Assembly: GCF_037893015.1 (NCBI RefSeq)
Contig: NC_133658.1
Location: 425,101,890-425,165,889 of the forward strand
Reading direction: 5' to 3'
Length of the DNA: 64,000 bases
Source of the DNA: Macrotis lagotis
Lineage: Eukaryota; Chordata; Mammalia; Peramelemorphia; Peramelidae
The position numbers were made by a program, and so were the translations under genes. Every line of letters starts with the position of its first letter. Position 1 is the stretch's first letter. The notes under the pieces were generated by a model. The model was not told the DNA's origin, made no database searches, and was given only the letters and a program-made list of their open reading frames with translations. Below are positions 57,541 to 64,000 of the stretch, in pieces.

Positions 57541-58241
57541 TTGGTCGGTCTCTAGAGAAGCACATAACAAATTACAGGAACTGATGCTGAACTGAACAAG
57601 AAAACATTATTACACATTAACAACATTATGAATTGTTCAACCTTGATGAATGCAGCTCCTCTCAGCAGTTCAGAGAGCTAGGGCAACCCTAGAAGACCGG
57701 CTATGGACAATGTTATCCCCATCCAGAGGAAGGAAAACAAAACAAAACAAAACCCTTCTGAATCTGAATGAACAACACCATATTCATTTTAAAAATTTTT
57801 TCTTATGTTCTTCTTTCCTTTCTCATGGTTGTCTTCCTTTTCCCTTAGTCCTAATTCCTCATACAAAAAATCTGTAATTTGTAAACATTTTTTTTTTTAG
57901 GTTTTTGCAACAGGCAATGGGGTTAAAGTGGCTTGCCCAAGGTCACACAGCTAATTATTAAGTGTCTGAGATTGGATTTGAATTCAGGTCCTCCTGATTC
58001 CAGAGCTGGTGCTATATCCACTGCACCACCTAGCTGCCCCAATTTGTAAACATGTTAAACACAAATGTATATGTACAATATTCACCAGACTGTTCACTGG
58101 TGAGGGGTGGGAAGGAAAGGTGGAAGGAAATTACATCACTTATAAATATGCATATACATGTGAAAACCTTTCATATTATCTAATTGGAAAAATAAAATCA
58201 AATGTCAATTGGGAAAAAATTAAAAAATAAAAATCCATTCC
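57541..58241 (+). mobile_element. Inserted LINE 3' end (block B)
   Basis: GGAACTGATGCTGAACTGAAC, CCCATCCAGAGGAAGGAAAAC, TTCTCATGGTTGTCTTCC, and the tail TTGGAAAAATAAAATCAAATG. Flanked by the AAAATCCATTCC target sequence; split by a SINE. Confidence 0.75.
57889..58040 (-). repeat. WSINE1-type SINE in block B
   Basis: Perfect duplication AATTTGTAAACAT at 57876-57888 and 58041-58053. Confidence 0.94.
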
Positions 58242-58715
58242 TACTAAATACACCAGAGAGCATAGGAATATCAGAGTTTTCCTTCAAATGATAAACAGTA
58301 TCTATCTAAAACCATCAGCAAGCATTATATGTAATGGGGAGAAGCTAGAAGCATTTCCAGTAAGATTGGGGTGAAACAAGAGTGCCCATTATCATCACTA
58401 TTATTCAGTATTGCACTAGAAATGTTAACTTTAGCAATAAGAGAAGAAAAAGAAATTGAAGGAATTAGAATAGGCAAAGAGGAAACAAAACTCTCACTCT
58501 TTGCAGATGATATGATAAACTTAGAGAAGTCTAGAAAATCAACTAAAAAACTAGAAACAACAACTTTAACAAAGTTGTAGAACATAAAATAAACCCATAT
58601 AAATCATCAAAATTTCTAAATTTTACCAGTAAAGCCCAGCAGCAAGAGATAGAAAGAGAAATTCAATTTAAAGTAGGGACAATATAAAATACTTGGGATT
58701 CTACCTGCCAAGGAG

Positions 58716-58815
58716 AACCTTGAGTTCAAATCCAAGCCTCAGATACTTTAGGCTATATCTCTCTCTCTGGGCAAGTCACTTAACCCTGATTGCCTCTCCA
58801 CCCAAAAATCCTAGC
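58716..58815 (+). repeat. tRNA-SINE fragment ending the L1
   Basis: CCTTGAGTTCAAATCCAAGCC and GGGCAAGTCACTTAACCCTG. 58815-59430 holds MIR-like 58850-59000 and otherwise nothing. Confidence 0.7.
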
Positions 58816-59439
58816 ATGGAGGTGACTCTGACCTCTTGTCACAGTCTAAGGAAAAGGACACTAGCTCTGGAATTGGAGAAAAGGGAATTGAAACTCTGCC
58901 TCCACACATCCTGGAGGGCATAACACTAAGCAAGCTGCTCAGACTCTCAGCTTTCTCATCTGTAAAATCAAGGGGTTGGTCAAGATGACCAACTGCTACA
59001 GATTCTTCTAGCTCTCAATCTAAGGTCAGTTAGTAGACTGATGGCCAAAAAAAGAAAAACTTATATCCCTGCAAAAGAAAAGGTTAGATTCTCTAGTATC
59101 GAATCCTTACCCTCCTCTTCTCCATCCCCATAGCCACCATCCTGACCCAGATCCTCCTTATCTTTTTCTTTGAATATGATATCTTCCGCCTCCATACCCA
59201 GCCTTTGGTACTCCCTCTGCTCCCCAACCCACACATAATGTTCCCTGGTTCATAAGTTTTCTAGGTTTCTCAATTGCTTATAAACTAAGATGTAAATTCT
59301 TAGGTCTGGGACTTCTGGTTTTCCTTCCATGACCTCTTTTAATCCTTTTACCCTTTGTTTCATGTGGCTATCATTCACAAACCCTACAGGAGGCTAGGTA
59401 TCTCATTGGACCTAAGTTCAAACCTGGACTCAGACTCTT

Positions 59440-59589
59440 TTTTTAAGGTTTCTGCAAGGGTTAAGTGGCTTGCCCAAGGCCACAAGGCCACATAGTTAGG
59501 TAATTATTAAGTGTCTGAGGCCGAATTTGAACTCAGGTACTCCTGACTCCAGGGCCAGTGCTCTATCCACTGCGCCACCTAACCACCCC
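59440..59589 (-). repeat. WSINE1-type SINE
   Basis: GGACTCAGA(C/T) duplication. Internal CACAAGGCCA doubling. Confidence 0.9.
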
Positions 59590-59737
59590 AGGACTCAGAT
59601 GCTTATGTGGCCCGAGGCCAGTCAGTAAACCTCAGTCTGTCTCAGATTCATTCCCAGAAAAGTAGGTTCCTTAAAACACTACCTCACAAAGTTGTAGGGA
59701 GCAAATGAGGTTTTTGTAAAATACTAGTAACCACATT

Positions 59738-59960
59738 TGTTGCTGTTGCTTGATCTTATCAGTTCTGTCTGACTCTTCCAGACCCCATTTGAGATTTTTT
59801 TTTTGACATAGTTTTTGCCATTCCCTTCTCTAGCTGATTTTACAGGTGAGGAAACTGAGGGTCAAGTGACTTGCCCAAGGTCACCTAAGTCTGAGACTGG
59901 ATTTGAATTCAGGTCTTCCTGACTCCAGGCCTAGCACTCCATCCACTGAACCACTTAGCT
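59738..59960 (-). repeat. MAR1-type SINE
   Basis: TGTTGCTGTTGCTTGATCTT to ATCCACTGAACCACTTAGC. Confidence 0.85.
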
Positions 59961-60009
59961 AGAGAAGGCATATAGTTGGGGCTCAATAAATATTTGTCAT
60001 TCCCCACTC

Positions 60010-60143
60010 TACTGAGTTCAAATCTGACCTCAGATCTTAATAATTACCTAGCTGTGTGACCTTGGGCAAGTTACTTAACCCCACTGTGTTGCTAATAATA
60101 ATAAAATAATAAAATAATAATAATAATAATAACAACAACAACT
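60010..60143 (+). repeat. 5'-truncated SINE with AAT repeat tail
   Basis: GAGTTCAAATCTGACCTCAG to CCCCACTGTGTTGC, then AATAATAAAATAAT-type units to 60143. Confidence 0.88.
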
Positions 60144-60219
60144 ATATAATATTAGCATTTTCAATTTGCGGTTTTCTAAATCAATATGGGGCAGGAAGAA
60201 TCCATTTCTATTTGAATTG

Positions 60220-60500
60220 GATACCACTGGCCTAGTGGATATGATTTGGAATAAGAAAGACCTTGATTTGAATCCTACATCAAATCCTAGTAGTATGAGC
60301 CTGAGCAAATCATTTAATCATTCTAAGTCTATAAAATAAGGAAGCTGGACTAGATGACCAGCTTTAAATATATCATCCATTGATCCCAAGTCAGGAGACC
60401 TTGGTTCTAGTTGTGGGACCATGGGCAAGTCACTTAACCTTTCTGAGCCTCAATTTCCATTACTGTAGAATGAGGAAAATAAACATCTACCTCAATGGGA
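60220..60500 (+). repeat. Two MIR-type copies
   Basis: AAATCATTTAATCATTCTAAG and GGCAAGTCACTTAACCTTTCTG. 60500-60895 is AT-rich and shows nothing else. Confidence 0.65.
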
Positions 60501-60895
60501 CATCATAAAGCAAGTGCCTTACACATCTTAAATGTGATTATTATTAGCCTTTTAAAAAAATCTGGATCTATAATTTTATCAGGGTGGGGATTTTCAGGTA
60601 TAGAAGCTCATTTCACTAAGATCAGCAGTTCATCTATAACATAGTCTTACTATTACTCTGATGATGCTTCATTGTATATATACTATATTAATATAATTAT
60701 ATGCTATAATGATGTTTAGTATTAACAAATATTCTGAATATTAGAGTTATATTTATAACAATTTATGGACCCTATCACACAGTTTATGACAAATAGTACA
60801 TCTAATAAATTTTGTGGAAGAGAACTAAATTGGCCGTCTACTCACACTCAACACAGAAAGATTGAGAAAATCTCCCTTAAAGGAGTCCCACCTAC

Positions 60896-61638
60896 CATAG
60901 GCAGCTTGAAACCTGAGATACTGGGAAAGTCATGGTGTTCCATGTGGTAGCCCACATTAAAGGTCATCCAGTTGAGGGGTCCATAGTAGGAATAGGTTTC
61001 ATAGCCCTTCAAATACAGATAGTGCTCAGCAATGAAGTGACCAGAGAAGGGGTGTATTCCTGTACAGAGGATAGTGCCTGCAATAAAATATACAATTGGC
61101 TTCAGTCCCCATAATATATAAATCATAATGTTGACTGCAAGCTGAGTCAGGATATTGCAGATCTCCATCTGTGTAATGGCCAAGGGGTTCACAAAGAACG
61201 GACGTAGACCGTAAAACAACGGTTGCAGGAAGAGCCAGAGGAGCTTCCTCATCGGAGTGCAGAAGAACCAACACTCAAAGTCTGTGGGGATGTCCACATC
61301 TAGTCTGTCACCAGCCAAGTAGCGATGGTGGTCAATGTGATACTTCTTGAAGGAGGCGGAGTATGGCACGCCAATAGGGAGGTTGGCGAAGACTGCAAAC
61401 CAGCGGTTCCGCTGAATAAATTTGTTCCCAAAGGCCACGTTATGGGAGATGTCATGGATAGCCAGGGTCAAGGAGTGGTTCACACAGCCCCCAAAGGCAT
61501 AGGCCCAGAAGAAGACCCATCGCCATGACAAGTCTTTGACCATGTAGCAAGCGCAGAACTGGGTCAGCACCATGCAGGATACAATCCATTTCAAGTATGG
61601 ATCTGGGCCCATCAGTGATTTGATGGCTGGATACTTAG
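60896..61638 (-). CDS. DEGS2: DEGS2 exon 2: catalytic desaturase domain
   Basis: This 743-base exon encodes residues about 28-275. It starts [18 protein letters not shown]. Membrane segments follow ([17 protein letters not shown], then [20 protein letters not shown]), then His box 1 HDISH, box 2 HIDHH in [11 protein letters not shown], a hydrophobic hairpin near [26 protein letters not shown], and box 3 HMEHH in [15 protein letters not shown]. All di-iron histidines are present. The exon starts two bases into an Ala codon (G|CT), so exon 1 must end with a single G. The acceptor polypyrimidine tract is a CT microsatellite. Reading past the donor would add a short intron-coded tail (VGGTPLR...) and then stop, which is not the real C-terminus. 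Confidence 0.97.
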
Positions 61639-61670
61639 CTAAAGAGAAAGAGAGAGAGAGAGAGAGAGAT
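61639..61670 (-). promoter_or_regulatory. DEGS2: DEGS2 exon 2 acceptor built from a CT repeat
   Basis: On the - strand, a run of at least nine CT units leads through TTTCTCTTTAG into the exon. The microsatellite therefore serves as the polypyrimidine tract. Repeat length may vary between individuals. Confidence 0.85.
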
Positions 61671-61904
61671 TCAAAGCAAGAAGAAGCAAATCTTTCACCT
61701 TGTGGATAATGGGGTTTTGAAGTGAGCACACAGAAAAAATGTAATACATTCATTTGGATAGAATTTGGGTATAATATACTCACTTAGCACATAGAACAAG
61801 AGAACTTTAGAATTAGAAGGGAATTAAAAAACCATCCATTGAAATATTTAAGTGTTCAATGAAGTAGTTCTCCAAATTTAAATTTCTCCAGGTACTTTAC
61901 AATA

Positions 61905-62520
61905 TGGCAGCATAGGTCTCTTTTCTATTCCTCCCAAAAGCCACACTCTCTGCCAACTCGAGGCCCTTTTACAGGCTGTTCCCCATGCTAGAGGTCCCTT
62001 ACTCTTGCTTTTATCCATCCATTCACAGACTCCCTTCATCCCTGTTGACATCTCAAAAGGCTTTATTTTCTTGATTTTTCCTCTTAGTCTAAAGGCTCTC
62101 TTCTTCTTCAGATTTTCCTCTCTTCTTCAAATTGCTCTCTCCTCAGACTTCTCAGGCTTCCTTCATGACTTAGATCAAATCTCACCTTCTACAAGAGGAC
62201 TTTTCTGGTTACCCTCAATTTTAATGTGTGCCCTCTGAAATTATGTGTGCATAGCGCTATACACCATAAATATATGCATGCAACATACATGTACATGTAT
62301 ACACACATCTTCATAGAGATTGATATTTAGATGGATGGATCCATCGATAGACAGCTAGACAGATCACTATTTGGTACATACAAGTTTTTTTAATACCATT
62401 TCCTCTATGGGAATGTGAACTCCCTGAGGACAGAAATCATGTTTTTATCTTTCTGTTAACCTTAATACTTAGGATAGTGACTGGCACATAATAAACACTC
62501 AATAAATATTTGGTTTTTGC
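61905..62520 (+). repeat. L2 LINE 3' part in DEGS2 intron 1
   Basis: GGCTGTTCCCCATGCTAGAGG, AGATCAAATCTCACCTTCTAC, GAATGTGAACTCCCTGAGG, CTGGCACATAATAAACACTC in L2 order. 62520-63105 shows a weak - strand MIR (62900-63030) only. Confidence 0.7.
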
Positions 62521-63121
62521 TTTTTATTTTCTCATTGCCTTAAGTGGACAACAATACAAGAGAGTCAGGAGGCATACTCTCACATCTCTCCTTCAATAAA
62601 GAGGGATGTTTTGGGTAATTTCTTTGAAAGCCCAAAGTCTGACATGTTTTAAATTTGTAATAAGCAAGCTTTATTTATTTTTCAAATACTATACAGAATC
62701 TGCTAGGAAAGAAGAATTTATATTAAGCCAAACTGCTTATAAAGTTTATTTGCAATAGCATGACATCAAAGGTTTTGCCATCCTCTAAGCATTCCCATGA
62801 TAGTTTGTTAGACTTATCTGTGTCCATTTTACACTCCTTTGAGATAAAGGATTCCCTGAGAGTGGTGTTTGTGTTCTCTCTACTTTGCTCCCATCAGAGT
62901 CATTTGCATTCTCCAGGGACATGGTTGGGTGAAGAATGCAAATTTCCCAAGGTCATTTGAGTTGTTCTTAGTCATGCTAGGTTTAGAACCCATATCTCTT
63001 GATCTGGCCAGTACTCTTTCCACTATTCTAAACTAACTTGCATTATAATTATTTTATTTTTGTCTTTTTAATGACTCATGCACCCTATTAGATGATCAGT
63101 TCCTTAAAGAATTGTGCTTTC

Positions 63122-63274
63122 GGGGGCGGCTAGGTGGCACAGTGGATAAAGCACTGGCCCTGGAGTCAGGAGTACCTGGGTTCAAATCCAGTCTGAGACA
63201 CTTAATAATTACCTAGCTGTGTGGCCTTGGGCAAGCCACTTAACCCCATATGCCTTGCAAAAAAAAAAAAAAAA
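63122..63274 (+). repeat. WSINE1-type SINE
   Basis: Duplication AAAGAATTGTGCTTTC (63106-63121) / AAAGAATCGTGTTTTC (63275-63290), and a tail of about 19 A. Confidence 0.95.
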
Positions 63275-63649
63275 AAAGAATCGTGTTTTCTTTTGCTTTG
63301 CACATATTAGAGGGCCAAAAACAGAGTTCAGAACTTTGCATATAGGGTATGCTCTATACATACTTGTGGATGACTACAGAGTATATGTTAGATATGTAAA
63401 CATTTATGCTTTATTATAACATAAATATCACATAATGATGTATAAGGTACGTCTTTGCATGTGTGTGTATGTATATATATGTATATATATATTATGAACA
63501 CACATATATTATGAACAACAGACAAACCTATGATAAATCACATAACAAAAAGCCTATGTTTCATCACTATCCAAACATCTGTTGTCTATTCTATTTTTCT
63601 AGTAGGAAGTTTTTTCCTTCTATGGAAAAGTCATTCTTTGTTCTTCTCT

Positions 63650-63880
63650 CCTAGAGAGAGCAGAACTAGGCTACTTACTCTTCTACATAAGAGCCCTTCC
63701 AAGACCTGAAGGCATTGTCATATACCCCTTAAGTCTTTTCTTCTCCAGATAAACATACTAAATTTATTCATTATTCCAGTTGAAGTCATTATTTGCTTCC
63801 TCCACTTGTAGCCACTCCCTCTTTTAAGGTCTCCCAATCTTCTTAATAAAATAAAAAGATTAGACCAAATGTCTTGCAAT
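63650..63880 (+). repeat. L3/CR1 3' remnant
   Basis: TTAAGTCTTTTCTTCTCCAG and TTCCAGTTGAAGTCATTATTTG in CR1 order. An ATAT/TATG stretch is at 63460-63515. No DEGS2 exon 1 is visible between 61639 and 64000. Confidence 0.55.
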
Positions 63881-64000
63881 GTCCTCTTCAATTCTGTGAT
63901 TCCAAAGTCCCTTTGAACACATACATTTTAAAATTTCTATAAAATTAGAAGAAAGCAGGTGCAATGGGTCAATTCTGGTGGAAGAAAGTAATGTTAGCCA

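Larger units (their letters stand above)
55240..58715 (+). mobile_element. Broken marsupial L1 ORF2, split by nested insertions
   Basis: Left part about 55240-55610 reads, with frameshifts, ...DQVEFTPGNAG..., then ISIDAKKVFD around 55557-55585. The right part 58242-58715 contains reverse-transcriptase motifs: [39 protein letters not shown] (the FADD catalytic motif). The reading frame is disrupted by stops and inserts, so it is inactive. It contains, in order, a SINE (55361-55510), LINE block A (55611-57540) and LINE block B (57541-58241). Confidence 0.85.
41811..61638 (-). other. DEGS2: DEGS2 gene, coding exons 2 and 3 with an 18.9 kb intron
   Basis: DEGS2 is the ER membrane di-iron enzyme that acts on dihydroceramide as delta-4 desaturase and C4-hydroxylase, making phytoceramides abundant in skin, gut and kidney. 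Two exons splice in frame: exon 2 ends ATG|GTAGGT and exon 3 begins CTCCAG|GTGCGG. The joined part is 295 residues plus stop, against 323 for the human protein. About 27 N-terminal residues (MGNSAS...EIL in human) are missing; no match is seen in 61640-64000, so exon 1 should be upstream beyond the window. DEGS2 rather than DEGS1 is supported by the third His box HMEHH (human DEGS2 HVEHH, DEGS1 HNEHH) and by convergent synteny with EVL. Confidence 0.95.

Noticed and set aside
58371..58580. Possible functional reverse transcriptase
   Set aside because: FADD motif present, but the L1 is 5' truncated, frameshifted and split by several insertions.
61639..61783. N-terminal extension of DEGS2 starting MSILYPNS
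   Set aside because: This is intron read-through: the AG acceptor and CT tract lie directly before AKYPAIK, and human exon 2 starts there.
1500..63274. Many regularly similar 150-base segments as a CRISPR-like or tRNA array
   Set aside because: They are dispersed tRNA-derived SINEs with individual target duplications and A tails. None folds as an intact tRNA by eye.

Overview
This window is nuclear DNA from a mammal, almost certainly a marsupial. The host is inferred from two things. Intron-split genes match mammalian EVL and DEGS2. The interspersed repeats are dominated by two tRNA-derived SINE types that I recognise as marsupial (called here WSINE1-type, with a tail ending CTTGCAAAAACCTAAAA, and MAR1-type, whose 3' half reads like GCCAAGAAAACCCC and ends in an ACAACAACA tract). 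Older mammalian MIR, L2, L3/CR1 and hAT copies lie beneath them. Repeat family names are from memory and were not checked against a library. I cannot name the species.

Layout. Bases 1-32000 hold the 3' part of EVL (Ena/VASP-like) on the + strand: eleven exons from 714 to the stop codon at 31386-31388, then a 3' UTR with AATAAA at 31975. The exons encode 297 residues: the linker after the EVH1 domain, the proline-rich core, and the whole EVH2 domain (G-actin block, F-actin block, tetramerising coiled coil). The EVH1 exons must lie upstream of the window. A 63-base exon at 22535-22597 is phase-symmetric and has a weak donor, as expected for the EVL-I cassette exon.

Bases 32000-39240 are intergenic and filled with repeats. 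Bases about 39240-61638 and beyond hold DEGS2 (sphingolipid delta-4 desaturase / C4-hydroxylase) on the - strand: exon 2 at 60896-61638 and the last coding exon at 41811-41954, separated by an 18.9 kb intron. Exon 1 (about 27 residues) is not visible and should lie beyond base 64000. The two genes converge tail to tail, the order known around human 14q32.

The DEGS2 intron contains a nested retrotransposon complex (55240-58715). A marsupial L1 ORF2 was entered twice at the same target (AAAATCCATTCC is present three times), and one inserted LINE was itself invaded by an inverted copy of its own family and by SINEs. Long GA-rich purine tracts (16003-16600, 17560-17834, 27360-27800) occupy EVL introns.

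I found no bacterial or viral system, CRISPR array, RNA gene or intact transposon gene. The strongest points for follow-up are the EVL cassette exon, a possible 48-base cryptic exon at 30192-30239, the DEGS2 exon 2 acceptor built from a CT microsatellite, and the nested insertion histories.
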